A stretch of DNA of 64,000 nucleotides from Bacteroidales bacterium (GCA_016290295.1 JAEETJ010000005.1:62001-126000); one strand, 5' to 3'; numbered from the stretch's first letter, positions 43,974 through 53,100 are shown. Numbers and translations are program-made. Notes: a model not told the origin generated them from the letters alone.

Positions 43974-45443
43974 ATGAGCAACAGCAAATACGACACCATC
44001 ATCATTGGCACAGGCTTGGGAGGCCTGGTTTGCGGCTATATGCTGGCCAAAGAAGGTCGTAAAGTGCTGTTGTTAGAGAAAAACGCCCAGATTGGGGGCT
44101 GCCTGCAGACCTTCCGCCGCTTCGGTGTGAAATTCGACACGGGCATGCACTATGTGGGAGGCTTGGACGAAGGTCAGATCCTGTACCAGTTCTTCGACCA
44201 ACTGAATCTGCTGAAAGACGTGCGTCTCAGCCGCTTGGACAAGGAGGGTTTTGATCACTTCTCCATTGCGGGAAAAGAATACCTTTTCGCTGCCGGCTAT
44301 GAGGGCTTTGTCGAAACCCTGAGCCAACAATTCCCAAGCTGTAAGCAAGACCTGCAGACCTATGTTCGCCGTATCCGAGAGATTGCCGAATCATCACCGC
44401 TGTACAACCTTGACAAAGCGGGAGACAGCAGCTATCTTGAATCACACTATCTGCATAGCAGCGTGAATGAATTGCTATCATCCATTACAGATAACAAACT
44501 ATTACAGAATATTTTAGCTGGAAACTTACCGCTGTATGCAGGCGTAAAAGACAAAACACCAGCATACGTCTATGCCTTGATTAGCAACAGCTATATCCAA
44601 AGTGCATGGCGCATTGTCGGGGGCAGCGACAGCATTGCTCAATCGCTGGCCAACTCCATCCGCTCTTTCGGTGGAGAAATCCGAACTGGCAGTGAGGTAA
44701 GCAAAATACTGTGTGACAGCAACAAAGCCACCTCAGTACATCTGACAGACGGCGAAATCATCGAGGCTTATCATTTTATCAGCGACATTCACCCGCAAAA
44801 AGTTATCCAACTCATTGACAGCAAATTAATCAGACCGGTCTATCGGGAACGGGTGCAGCAGATGGAAAATACCGTGGGCAACTTCACGCTTTATCTGAAA
44901 TTCAAGGAGAACAGAGTACCCTACCTCAATTACAACTACTATTACTACGCAGGAGAGGATGTTTGGGCATCCTATCACAGCCAACATGCTGAGCCACAAA
45001 GTTTTCTGTATATGCATCAATGTACGGAAGACGGACAGCAATATGCCCAAAGTGCGGAAATCATGGTTCCCATGGATTATCAAGAAGTAGCGAAATGGTC
45101 AGGAACGAGCACTGGGCAGAGAGGTTCAGAATATCAGGAATTCAAGCAAAAAAAGGCAGAACAAGTCCTGCACCTTTTAGAGCAATCATTCCCTGGCATA
45201 AACAGTTGCATTGAAAACTATGAAAGCTCCACTCCCCTCACCTACCGCGACTATACCGCTACTACCAACGGCTCTACCTACGGCATTTTGCATGACAAAA
45301 ACGCGATGGAACAAACTCAGATTTCGCAACGCACCAAGATACCGAATTTGATATTGACGGGACAAAATATTCACTGGCACGGGATGTTAGGGGTAACGGT
45401 AAGTGCGATGCTGGCGAGCAGAGAGTTGACAGTTGACAATTGA
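43974..45443 (+). CDS. FAD-dependent phytoene-desaturase-like oxidoreductase
   Basis: 489 aa from ATG 43974 (the track start 43914 translates repeat sequence). The N-terminal Rossmann motif is DTIIIGTGLGGLVCGYMLAKEG and the C-terminal FAD motif is LILTGQNIHWHGMLGVTVSAML. The CrtI/CrtN-like family performs desaturation, saturation or isomerisation of polyenes. It may oxidise or isomerise the finished polyene or act on its lipid anchor; the exact reaction is not visible. The last codons run into a GACAATT repeat. Confidence 0.82.
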   Translation: MSNSKYDTIIIGTGLGGLVCGYMLAKEGRKVLLLEKNAQIGGCLQTFRRFGVKFDTGMHYVGGLDEGQILYQFFDQLNLLKDVRLSRLDKEGFDHFSIAGKEYLFAAGYEGFVETLSQQFPSCKQDLQTYVRRIREIAESSPLYNLDKAGDSSYLESHYLHSSVNELLSSITDNKLLQNILAGNLPLYAGVKDKTPAYVYALISNSYIQSAWRIVGGSDSIAQSLANSIRSFGGEIRTGSEVSKILCDSNKATSVHLTDGEIIEAYHFISDIHPQKVIQLIDSKLIRPVYRERVQQMENTVGNFTLYLKFKENRVPYLNYNYYYYAGEDVWASYHSQHAEPQSFLYMHQCTEDGQQYAQSAEIMVPMDYQEVAKWSGTSTGQRGSEYQEFKQKKAEQVLHLLEQSFPGINSCIENYESSTPLTYRDYTATTNGSTYGILHDKNAMEQTQISQRTKIPNLILTGQNIHWHGMLGVTVSAMLASRELTVDN

Positions 45444-45568
45444 CAATTGACAATTAATAATTAATAGTTACGAATTCAAAATTCAAAATTCAGAAACTCC
45501 AATCACTAATCACTAACCACTAATCACTAACCATTAATCACTAACCACTAACCACTAACCACTAAATA
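45430..45568. repeat. Long mixed heptamer field
   Basis: GACAATT, AATTAAT, AATTCAA and CACTAAC/CACTAAT families follow one another for about 135 bp. Confidence 0.92.
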
Positions 45569-45592
45569 AAGAATAATCAATTCAACAACTAT

Positions 45593-46882
45593 ATGAAACT
45601 TAAGTTAATTTACCCAAAATGGAAGAAGTTGCCGGGGCAGACCACATTCAATCTGCCGCCTCATGGACCAGTGGTTTTCGCGGCCACACTGCCGGAATAT
45701 GTTGATGTTTCCTTCACTGATGAGAATGTTGAGGAAATTGACTGGGACGAGGAGTGCGATGTGGTGGCCATCTCGATGATGCTGACCACGCAAGTGAAAC
45801 GAGGCTGGGCCATTGCCGACAAATACCGTGCCAAAGGCATTCCCGTGATGTTCGGTGGTATTTCCACCATGCTTCATGCGGAAGAGACGCTGCAACATGC
45901 CGACAGCATATTCTTAGGCGAGTCGGAAGGACGTCAGGAGCAGGTTTTCCAAGACTTACAGGATGGTAAACTCAAAAAGGTTTATAACTATATGGGTAAG
46001 CAACCCCCCATTGAGTTGGTAGGTCCCGCCCGCCGTGACCTGTACAAGCGTGAGCTATACAACCACAAGGGTGTGCAGATGGTGGACCTGTACCACGCTT
46101 CCCGTGGTTGCCGTTTCAGCTGTTATCCCTGTGCCGTTTCCTACCTCGGCGGCCGCTGTTTCCGTCCCCGTCCCATCGACAAGGCTATTGCAGACTTGGA
46201 AAGCATTGACAACAACCGTCTGTTCATCGTCGATAACTCATTGGCACAGAATAAACAGTGGGAAATGGATTTGTTCCGCGAAATGATACCGCTGAAGAAA
46301 AAATGGATCAGCCATACCATTGAAGACGACCCCGAAGTATTGGATTTGGCCGCACAAGCAGGTGCTTGGTACGTGTATCAGGCCGTTTACGACACCTCCG
46401 ACTATATCAAAGAGCGTGTGAAACGCTATCACGACTATGGCATCGGCGTGGAAGGCACCATCCTCTTCGGCCTTGATAATCAAACTGAAGATGATATCCT
46501 TCGACTGATAGACTTCCTGCTGAAGATAGACTTGGATTTGGCAGAGTTTACCATCTTAGCCCCATTCCCACACACCAAAGCCTACGACGACCTCATGCGA
46601 CAGGGACGAATCTTTGACCATGATTGGGATCATTACAACGCTGGTCAGGTAGTATATCAGCCCAAGCACATGAGTCCTGAAAGACTGCAAGAGCTCTATG
46701 AATATGCATGGAAGGCCTTCTATCAGGATGAAACACAAGAGGAAAAGATGTTCAAACTCTTTACCCAAGTAATGCTGCGTGAAATGGAAGACGGCACCTA
46801 CCGTCCCCGCAACCGCAAACTCGCCAACAAGACCTTCGGCAAAGAGGTGGACAGAAGCAAGAGCCACTTTAATGAGTTCTAA
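45593..46882 (+). CDS. B12-binding radical SAM protein (class B type)
   Basis: 429 aa. An N-terminal cobalamin-binding-like domain (about 1-130, including DVVAISMMLTTQVKRGWAIA and GIPVMFGGIST) and a radical SAM core with Cys173, Cys177 and Cys180 (SRGCRFSCYPCAV). Class B radical SAM enzymes often methylate unreactive carbon, but others do ring or skeletal rearrangements. Within the cluster it may C-methylate the aryl ring or polyene (inference). Expression depends on B12 supply, noteworthy because a cobalamin riboswitch occurs elsewhere in the window. Confidence 0.85.
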   Translation: MKLKLIYPKWKKLPGQTTFNLPPHGPVVFAATLPEYVDVSFTDENVEEIDWDEECDVVAISMMLTTQVKRGWAIADKYRAKGIPVMFGGISTMLHAEETLQHADSIFLGESEGRQEQVFQDLQDGKLKKVYNYMGKQPPIELVGPARRDLYKRELYNHKGVQMVDLYHASRGCRFSCYPCAVSYLGGRCFRPRPIDKAIADLESIDNNRLFIVDNSLAQNKQWEMDLFREMIPLKKKWISHTIEDDPEVLDLAAQAGAWYVYQAVYDTSDYIKERVKRYHDYGIGVEGTILFGLDNQTEDDILRLIDFLLKIDLDLAEFTILAPFPHTKAYDDLMRQGRIFDHDWDHYNAGQVVYQPKHMSPERLQELYEYAWKAFYQDETQEEKMFKLFTQVMLREMEDGTYRPRNRKLANKTFGKEVDRSKSHFNEF

Positions 46883-47045
46883 GCAGTTGACAGTTGACAG
46901 TTGACAATTGACAATTGACAATTAACAATTAATAATTAATAGTTACGAATTCAAAATTCAAAAACCATAAACTCAAAACTCTAAACATTAACCTTCTAAC
47001 CTAAAATAATTGGCACATTAGCACATTAACTAATTAGCACATTAA
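46883..47045. repeat. Long mixed heptamer and octamer field
   Basis: GACAGTT/GACAATT, AATTAAC, AATTCAA and finally GCACATTA octamers up to the start of the next gene. Confidence 0.88.
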
Positions 47046-47049
47046 CAAC

Positions 47050-47406
47050 ATGAGAGTTCCCGAAAGATATTACGATGAGATCTTCAACTTCGCTGGACAG
47101 TGGGATATGCCCAGTGCCTGCGGTTTGAAAATCATCAACAAAAATGACAAAACATACGTCATTGTCACAGAATTATATCAGGATAATCCTGGCACCTCCG
47201 TCACCTACGCCGCCGAATCCCTGTTTCATCAAGTATGCGAGGCCAAGGGGCTGAAAGGCGACATCGTTTATATAGAATGCAATCCCGATACCAACTCCAA
47301 GCTTTCATTCTATGACGAGGAATATTTTGAAGTGACCTTCGAAGAAGGTAATCCACCGAAATATCGTCAATTAGACTCTATGGAAATACAAAGCATCTTA
47401 AACTGA
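47050..47406 (+). CDS. Small cytoplasmic protein of unknown function in the polyene cluster
   Basis: 118 aa, acidic, no signal or membrane segment. Features: an N-terminal RVPERYYDEIFNFAGQWDMP, a hydrophobic strand KTYVIVTELYQDNPGTSVT and acidic YDEEYFEVTFEEGN. I do not recognise the family. It lies between the radical SAM gene and a secreted hypothetical. Confidence 0.6.
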   Translation: MRVPERYYDEIFNFAGQWDMPSACGLKIINKNDKTYVIVTELYQDNPGTSVTYAAESLFHQVCEAKGLKGDIVYIECNPDTNSKLSFYDEEYFEVTFEEGNPPKYRQLDSMEIQSILN

Positions 47407-47452
47407 AAAAAAACTTATAATCCATCAAATATCAATCTTTAAAAGAATTATC

Positions 47453-48016
47453 ATGAAAAAATTATTATTAGTGGTATTGACCATCGGCTTGGCCGTTGCA
47501 GTACAAGCGCAAAAAGTGACAGGTGACATTTCCTGTCTCAAAGGACAAAGTCAAATCAACATTACATTTGATTACCAAGGAGTTACCTACGACGGTGACA
47601 GTGAGAGCAAATACCTGAAAAATGAGAATCTTGCCAAAGATTCCGAATGGAGAACTGCTTGGACCTCCACCTATCGCACCGAAAAATGGGAACCCAGACT
47701 CACAGAAGATATCAACAAAGAAATCGCAAAGAAAAAAATGGAGTGTGGTGATTTTCCAGAAGCCACCTACACCATCATTGTAAAGCTGGTGGACATTGAT
47801 CCAGGCTCTTTTGCAGGTCCCATGTCTGTACCGGCAAAAATCACCGCCAATGCTTCCATTGTCAACACTGAAACCAACGAAGTGATGGCTACTATTGAGT
47901 TAAAGAAAATCGCTTACAATCCCTATTTCACAGCTCCAAGACCTGAATTAAGAGTTGCTGAAGCTTTCAGTTGCGTAGGAGAACTCATCGGTAAAAAACT
48001 TAGTAAAATCAAATAA
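47453..48016 (+). CDS. Secreted hypothetical protein in the polyene cluster
   Basis: 187 aa with signal peptide (ends AVAVQAQ). The mature part has strands such as INITFDYQGVTYDG and YTIIVKLVDIDPGSFAGP, and one pair of cysteines. It looks like a small periplasmic beta-rich protein. Its stop overlaps the next ATG (TAATG), so it is co-translated with the esterase-like gene. Function unknown. Confidence 0.62.
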   Translation: MKKLLLVVLTIGLAVAVQAQKVTGDISCLKGQSQINITFDYQGVTYDGDSESKYLKNENLAKDSEWRTAWTSTYRTEKWEPRLTEDINKEIAKKKMECGDFPEATYTIIVKLVDIDPGSFAGPMSVPAKITANASIVNTETNEVMATIELKKIAYNPYFTAPRPELRVAEAFSCVGELIGKKLSKIK

Positions 48017-48873
48017 TGAGAAGACTATTTTTAATTCTCGTATGTATCATACTGGCTTTGGCGGTGGAGGCACAGCCAAAGCCCATCAAATTATGGGCGG
48101 ATGTACAAGGCATGAAAAGTATGCCCAGCAAACTCTACATATATCCAGCCCCAAAGGAAAATAACACAGGCATCGCTGTAGTGGTCTGTCCCGGAGGAAG
48201 TTACAGTCATACCATGGGCATCGCCACCGAAGGCTTTGAGGTTGCCGAATGGCTCAACAGTCAGGGCATCAGTGCCTTTGTGCTCAAATACAGAGTTGGC
48301 TCCCAACTGTACCACCACCCCTCCATGATTCAAGATGCGCAATATGCCATGCATTATGTGAAGCAGCATGCAGCTGAATACGGCATCAATCCCGACAAAG
48401 TGGGTGCCATGGGTTTCTCCGCCGGCGGGCATTTGGTGACCATGATGGGTGCTTTCCACAAGGACAACTACATCCAGGATTTAGGCGTGGCCGACAACAT
48501 TTCGCTCAAGCCCGCTTTTGTAGTACCCGTTTACCCAGTGGTATCCATGCAGGACAGCATAGCCCACAAACGCTCACGTCGCAACCTGCTGACACGCCAC
48601 TACAACAAAGGCCAGCAAGACCATTTTTCCATGGAGCTGAGTATCCCCAAAGACATGCCGCCAGTATTCTTGGTCACCGCTGTTGACGACCCTGTGGTCA
48701 TGTATCAAAACAGTGTGGTTTTGGACAAGGCCCTAACGAAAGCAGGCATCAAACACAAGTTTAAGCTCTATAAAACCGGCGGTCACGGATACGGCCTCAG
48801 CGAAACCATCGCCCCCGAAGCGGGACAGTGGAAGCATGAGTTTATCAAGTGGCTCAAAACAGTTATCAATTAA
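48016..48873 (+). CDS. Secreted alpha/beta-hydrolase (esterase/lipase-like)
   Basis: 285 aa with signal peptide (ends LALAVEAQ). The oxyanion segment is VVCPGGSYS, the nucleophile elbow GFSAGGHL, then the acid in TAVDDPVV and His in GGHGYGLS, giving a full Ser-Asp-His triad in the acetylesterase/BD-FAE group. It overlaps the preceding gene by 1 base. It could trim an ester on the exported product or simply be an accessory gene. Confidence 0.82.
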   Translation: MRRLFLILVCIILALAVEAQPKPIKLWADVQGMKSMPSKLYIYPAPKENNTGIAVVVCPGGSYSHTMGIATEGFEVAEWLNSQGISAFVLKYRVGSQLYHHPSMIQDAQYAMHYVKQHAAEYGINPDKVGAMGFSAGGHLVTMMGAFHKDNYIQDLGVADNISLKPAFVVPVYPVVSMQDSIAHKRSRRNLLTRHYNKGQQDHFSMELSIPKDMPPVFLVTAVDDPVVMYQNSVVLDKALTKAGIKHKFKLYKTGGHGYGLSETIAPEAGQWKHEFIKWLKTVIN

Positions 48874-48985
48874 CAGTTTACAATTAATAATTAATAGTTG
48901 ATAATCATTAATTGCGACGAACAATCCTTCGGGCTTCCCTTCTAAAGAAGGAAAATTCAAAGTTCAAAATTCAAAGTTCAAAAAA
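48868..48985. repeat. Heptamers plus CTTCGGGC-type element
   Basis: AATTAAT units, then a diverged copy (48916-48958) of the two-hairpin element, then AAAGTTC/AAAATTC units. Confidence 0.78.
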
Positions 48986-48988
48986 GAT

Positions 48989-50287
48989 ATGATTTCAGAG
49001 ATTGAATTTCAGCCGAAAGAGGTGATCAAAGCTTTTCAGGAAGAGAAAATGCAGCAGATGCTACAGTATTTGCAGCAGCATTCGCCTTACTACCAAAGGC
49101 TTTTTACGGAAAATCACATCAATATCGCTTCTATCAAAAAAATAGAAGACCTGCAACATATCCCTTTTACAGAAAAGAAGGACTTGCAGCTGCACAATAT
49201 GGATTTTCTATGCGTGCCTAAGGAAAAAATCATCGACTACATCACCACCTCTGGAACGTTAGGAGACCCTGTGACCTTTGCCTGCACTGATGCAGACTTA
49301 GAGCGTCTGGCTTACAACGAAGCCATTTCTTTTGCCTGCGCAGGACTGAAGCCCGGCAATGTTCTGCAGTTGATGACCACCATGGACAAGCGCTTTATGG
49401 CAGGCTTGGCTTATTTCTTAGGATTGAGAAAATTAGGAGCAGGTGTCATCCGTGTCGGCAACGGTATTCCCGAACTGCAATGGGATACTATCCAGCGCAT
49501 ACAGCCCGACACCGTAATGTGTATCCCTTCCTTCATTCTTAAGTTGATAGAATATGCTGAAAATCATAATATTGACTACAAAAACTCCAGCATCAAACGC
49601 ATTATCGGCATTGGCGAGGGCTTACGCGACCAGAACTTCAAGCTGAACGCATTGGGACAGCAAATCAAAGAGAAATGGGATGTGGAGTTGTATGCCACCT
49701 ACTCTTCCACCGAGATGAGCACCACCTTCCCCGAATGCCAGTATTCATGCGGTGGACATCATCATCCGGAACTGATTATCGTAGAGATTATTGGCGAGGA
49801 CGACAAGCCTGTTCCTGAAGGAGAAGTCGGCGAAGTAGTCATCACCACCTTGGGCGTGGAAGGCATGCCTTTGCTGCGTTTCCGCACGGGTGACATGGCC
49901 AGCATCCATACTGAGCCCTGCCGCTGTGGTCGCCATTCTTTCCGTATCAGCCCGATTGTAGGTCGCAAAAACCACATGATCAAATACAAGGGCACAACCC
50001 TCTACCCACCAGCTATTTCTGACGTGCTCAACAATACTGGCTATGTTGAGAACTATTACATCACGCTCAATACCAACCCTGCCACTGAAACCGATGAAGT
50101 CATTATTACAGTGGGAGTAAAAGAGGGTATTGATTTTGATGTCATCAAGGATTTGAAAGACCGTTTCCGTGCCAAGATACGCGTGGCACCAGACATCATT
50201 GTTGACGCAGCCGAGAATGTCCGCAAGAAAAACTTCCCCGCCATGAGCCGGAAGCCCATTACGTTTTTTGATAACCGAAAGAAATAG
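48989..50287 (+). CDS. PaaK-like AMP-dependent acyl ligase
   Basis: 432 aa adenylating enzyme: YITTSGTLGDPVTF (P-loop-like A3 motif), LYATYSSTEMSTTFPEC (A5), FRTGDMASI (A7), and C-terminal GRKNHMIKYKGTTLYPPAI. Similar to phenylacetate-CoA ligase, an aryl acid activator. In aryl polyene pathways a ligase of this role loads the coumarate/cinnamate starter onto an ACP or CoA (the ApeH function). It completes the starter route with the ammonia-lyase. Confidence 0.85.
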   Translation: MISEIEFQPKEVIKAFQEEKMQQMLQYLQQHSPYYQRLFTENHINIASIKKIEDLQHIPFTEKKDLQLHNMDFLCVPKEKIIDYITTSGTLGDPVTFACTDADLERLAYNEAISFACAGLKPGNVLQLMTTMDKRFMAGLAYFLGLRKLGAGVIRVGNGIPELQWDTIQRIQPDTVMCIPSFILKLIEYAENHNIDYKNSSIKRIIGIGEGLRDQNFKLNALGQQIKEKWDVELYATYSSTEMSTTFPECQYSCGGHHHPELIIVEIIGEDDKPVPEGEVGEVVITTLGVEGMPLLRFRTGDMASIHTEPCRCGRHSFRISPIVGRKNHMIKYKGTTLYPPAISDVLNNTGYVENYYITLNTNPATETDEVIITVGVKEGIDFDVIKDLKDRFRAKIRVAPDIIVDAAENVRKKNFPAMSRKPITFFDNRKK

Positions 50288-50289
50288 GC

Positions 50290-50475
50290 AGAAGGTGGGA
50301 GTTAATAGTTAATAGTTAATAGTTGATAATTGATAATTGATAGTTTCTACCTTGGTCTTCGGTTACTTCTTCTAAGAGAAGGAGAATTTAAAGTTAAACT
50401 TTGAATTATGAATTAATAATACGTATTTCCTATCCCCTAATCACTTCTACCTTCTACCTCCTACCTCCCAACTAA
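50290..50475. repeat. Heptamers plus CTTCTAnnAGAAGG element
   Basis: GTTAATA/GTTGATA units, a diverged two-hairpin element (50346-50392), then CTACCTC-like units. Confidence 0.78.
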
Positions 50476-50506
50476 TTACTGAGCACCAACCCCTAACCAC
50501 TAAAAA

Positions 50507-51652
50507 ATGGAGCAATTCGAATTCACCAGACCCTATAACGACAGCGAAATTCCTGCTGCGGTAGCTCGAGTGGCCGGAAATCCGTTCTTCGATAATATTG
50601 TCCACTACCTTTTCCCAAATCAAAACACGGAAGAGATACGGCAACAATTTCTGAAAGTGACGACCATCAAGGATTTCCAGCAGCAATATATGTTGCATGC
50701 CATCAACAGCATCCTGAGACAGACCAGTACAGGTTTGGAAAGTTCCGGGTTTGAGCAATTGGACAAGGAGCACAATTACATGTTTATTGCCAACCACCGA
50801 GATATACTTCTGGACGCTGCCATCCTTCAGATTTTGTTGGATAAAAACGGTCTGGATACCAGCGAAATAACCTTTGGCAGCAATCTGATGCAAGGAGGGC
50901 TGGTCATTGATATCGGCAAGATGAACAAGATGTTCCGCATAGTACGTGGCGGTTCCGTCCACGATTTCTACAAGAACTCCCTGGAGGTTTCGTCATACAT
51001 GCGTTATGCTTTGTTAGAGAAAAAGCAGTCGGTATGGATTGCCCAGCGCAACGGGCGCACTAAAAACGGTGACGACCATACTGAAATCGCCGTCTTGAAA
51101 ATGTTTTCCATCAGCAGTTCCAAACCTTTTATCGAGAACATGGGCGAACTGAACATCACACCCATAGTTATTTCCTACGAGTATGAGCCTTGTGACTTCC
51201 TCAAAACACAAGAGTTGTATATTTCTCAGTATCAGAGATACATAAAAGAGCCTGGGGAAGACCTCAACAGCATCATGAAAGGCATCAAGCAGCAAAAAGG
51301 AGGTATCAGCGTAAGTGTGGCACCCACTATCAGCATGGAGGAGCTGCAATATTGTGACAAATTCGAGAAAAACGAAAAATTCACCCAATTAGCCAAGCTG
51401 ATTGACCAAAGGGTTTATTCACACTACAAACTTTGGAAAACCAACTACATTGCCTTTGACATGGTGGAAGGCGGTGAAAAATATGCTCATAAATACACTC
51501 CTGAAGAGAAAAAAGCCTTTGAGGAATACATGAACAAAGGACTTAGGTCGCTGGTAGGCGAAGCGGATGAACTGAGGAATATCTTCTTGAATATTTATGC
51601 GAATCCGGTGAGAAACAGTTTACAGTTAACAATTAACAATTATAAATTATAA
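50507..51652 (+). CDS. Glycerol-phosphate/lyso-lipid acyltransferase
   Basis: 381 aa. The acyltransferase signature is FIANHRDILLDAAILQ, followed by GSNLMQGGLVIDIGKMNKMF and IAQRNGRTKNGDDHT. The family is the Bacteroidota PlsC/PlsB-like one. It probably esterifies a glycerolipid; within the cluster it may link the polyene chain. The final about 13 residues (NSLQLTINNYKL) are encoded by ACAGTTTACAGTTAACAATT repeats, so the natural C-terminus has been replaced or extended. Confidence 0.8.
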   Translation: MEQFEFTRPYNDSEIPAAVARVAGNPFFDNIVHYLFPNQNTEEIRQQFLKVTTIKDFQQQYMLHAINSILRQTSTGLESSGFEQLDKEHNYMFIANHRDILLDAAILQILLDKNGLDTSEITFGSNLMQGGLVIDIGKMNKMFRIVRGGSVHDFYKNSLEVSSYMRYALLEKKQSVWIAQRNGRTKNGDDHTEIAVLKMFSISSSKPFIENMGELNITPIVISYEYEPCDFLKTQELYISQYQRYIKEPGEDLNSIMKGIKQQKGGISVSVAPTISMEELQYCDKFEKNEKFTQLAKLIDQRVYSHYKLWKTNYIAFDMVEGGEKYAHKYTPEEKKAFEEYMNKGLRSLVGEADELRNIFLNIYANPVRNSLQLTINNYKL

Positions 51653-51675
51653 ATTATCAATTATTAATTGTTATG
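51610..51675. repeat. Heptamer array forming the acyltransferase 3' end
   Basis: ACAGTTT, ACAGTTA, ACAATTA, TAAATTA and TCAATTA units in tandem across the stop codon. Confidence 0.88.
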
Positions 51676-52579
51676 AGAGTTCCAACATTCTGAGAATCGG
51701 TCTTTTAGCCTTTTCTATGGTTTCCTCATCCAATAGCAGTTCCGGGGTTTCATCTTTGAGAGCCTGGTAGATATTTTCCAGATTGTTCATTTTCATGCTT
51801 CTGCATATACATGCTTCCTGATTATCAGCCGAATAGAAAATCTTATCAGGATTCTGTTTTTTCATTTCATGGAGGATACCATTTTCGGTAATCACCACAA
51901 ACTCCTTATTTTCCGAAGCGGCCACATGCTTAAGCATGGCGGCAGTAGAGCCTACAAAATCAGCCAGTTCTAATACTTCCCTTTCACATTCAGGATGGGC
52001 GATAAGCTCAGCCTGCGGATATTGTTGTTTGAGTTTGTTCACCATAGAAGCGGACCAGCGGGCATGGACGCAGCAGTCGCCATCCCACAGCACCATCTGG
52101 CGACCTGTTTGTTGGTTGATGTAATCTCCCAGATTTCTGTCCGGCACAAACACGATCTTTTCATCTTCGGGCAAGGAATTGACAATTTTCAGCGCATTAC
52201 CGGAAGTTACGATAATGTCGCTCATCGTCTTCACCGCAGCCGTGCAATTGATATAGGCCAGGATCTTATGATCGGGATAATCCTTCATAAACGCTGCCAA
52301 TTCCTCCGCATCGCAGCCATCAGCCAAGGAGCAGCCGGCAGACATATCAGGAATCAGCACTTTCTTGCCTGGGTTCAAGATTTTGGCGGTTTCGGCCATA
52401 AAATGCACACCGGCAAACAAGATAATGTCGGCGTCGGTCTGGGCAGCCTTTTGTGATAGACCCAAGCTGTCGCCTACAAAATCGGCCACCTCTTGAACTT
52501 CAGGTAATGTGTAATAATGTGCCAGAATAATCGCATTCTTTTCTTTTTTTAGGGTTAAAACATCTTCTTTAGTGACCAT
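51671..52579 (-). CDS. nadA: Quinolinate synthase
   Basis: 302 aa [4Fe-4S] enzyme condensing iminoaspartate with dihydroxyacetone phosphate to quinolinate for NAD synthesis. Typical IILAHYYTLPEVQEVADFVGDSLGLS, MSAGCSLADGC, INCTAAVKTMSDIIVTSGNA, and C-terminal CICRSMKMN with cluster-ligand cysteines. It converges with the acyltransferase gene. No nadB or nadC is adjacent. Confidence 0.94.
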   Translation of the reverse strand: MVTKEDVLTLKKEKNAIILAHYYTLPEVQEVADFVGDSLGLSQKAAQTDADIILFAGVHFMAETAKILNPGKKVLIPDMSAGCSLADGCDAEELAAFMKDYPDHKILAYINCTAAVKTMSDIIVTSGNALKIVNSLPEDEKIVFVPDRNLGDYINQQTGRQMVLWDGDCCVHARWSASMVNKLKQQYPQAELIAHPECEREVLELADFVGSTAAMLKHVAASENKEFVVITENGILHEMKKQNPDKIFYSADNQEACICRSMKMNNLENIYQALKDETPELLLDEETIEKAKRPILRMLELS

Positions 52580-52812
52580 GGTGTAAAGGTTTCAGGTTAC
52601 AGGTTACAGGTTGCAGGTAACAGGTAGTAGGTAGTAGATGGTGGAGTCTCAGGCTACGCTTTCGAGGGGAGTGATGCTTCGCATCAAGGGGGAGTCTCAC
52701 TTCGTTCGAGGGGAGTTTAATTATTCTCAGTTCTTAATTCTTAGTTCTTAATTTCATTGGCACATTAGCACATTGTCTCATTAGCACATTAACTAATTAA
52801 CTAATTTGCTAA
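52580..52812. repeat. Gene-free repeat field between nadA and pspC
   Basis: GTTACAG/GTTGCAG and GTAGTAG heptamers, a GAGGGGAGTCTC-type tandem element (52650-52720), TTAATTC heptamers and GCACATTA/CTAATTTG octamers. No gene or tRNA is seen. Confidence 0.85.
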
Positions 52813-53013
52813 TTAATAATACCCGTCTTCTTCGGGGGCGCAGAGCCAGATGATAAGATAAATCAGACCGCCGCCACCGACAATAAGTAAGAGACAGAGA
52901 AAGATAATCCTCACCACGGTAGAATCAACATTCAGGTATTTGGCGAGACCGCCACAAACACCGGCAATCATACAGTCGGTACGGCTTCTGGTTAATTTTT
53001 TGTATTCAGGCAT
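52813..53013 (-). CDS. PspC-domain membrane protein
   Basis: 66 aa from the ATG at 53013 (the track start 53067 lies upstream of the likely promoter). MPEYKKLTRSRTDCMIAGVCGG and AKYLNVDSTVVRIIF are the PspC signature, followed by one hydrophobic segment with LLIVGGGGLIYLIIWL. Stand-alone PspC proteins occur widely in Bacteroidota, with a role in envelope stress that is poorly defined. Confidence 0.92.
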   Translation of the reverse strand: MPEYKKLTRSRTDCMIAGVCGGLAKYLNVDSTVVRIIFLCLLLIVGGGGLIYLIIWLCAPEEDGYY

Positions 53014-53036
53014 GGTTCTAAAATTTATTTCGAGTG

Positions 53037-53044
53037 CAAAGATA
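53037..53044 (-). promoter_or_regulatory. Bacteroidota -7 element (minus strand)
   Basis: Reverse complement TATCTTTG, 24 bases before the PspC ATG. Confidence 0.55.
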
Positions 53045-53100
53045 GTGTTTTTTGTTGAAACCCTCATTATTTTTTCCTTTTTACGAAAAAGATTTTTTAC

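Noticed and set aside
26869-51652. Full flexirubin cluster
   Set aside because: No DarA/DarB-type dialkylresorcinol genes are visible, so only aryl polyene type is claimed.
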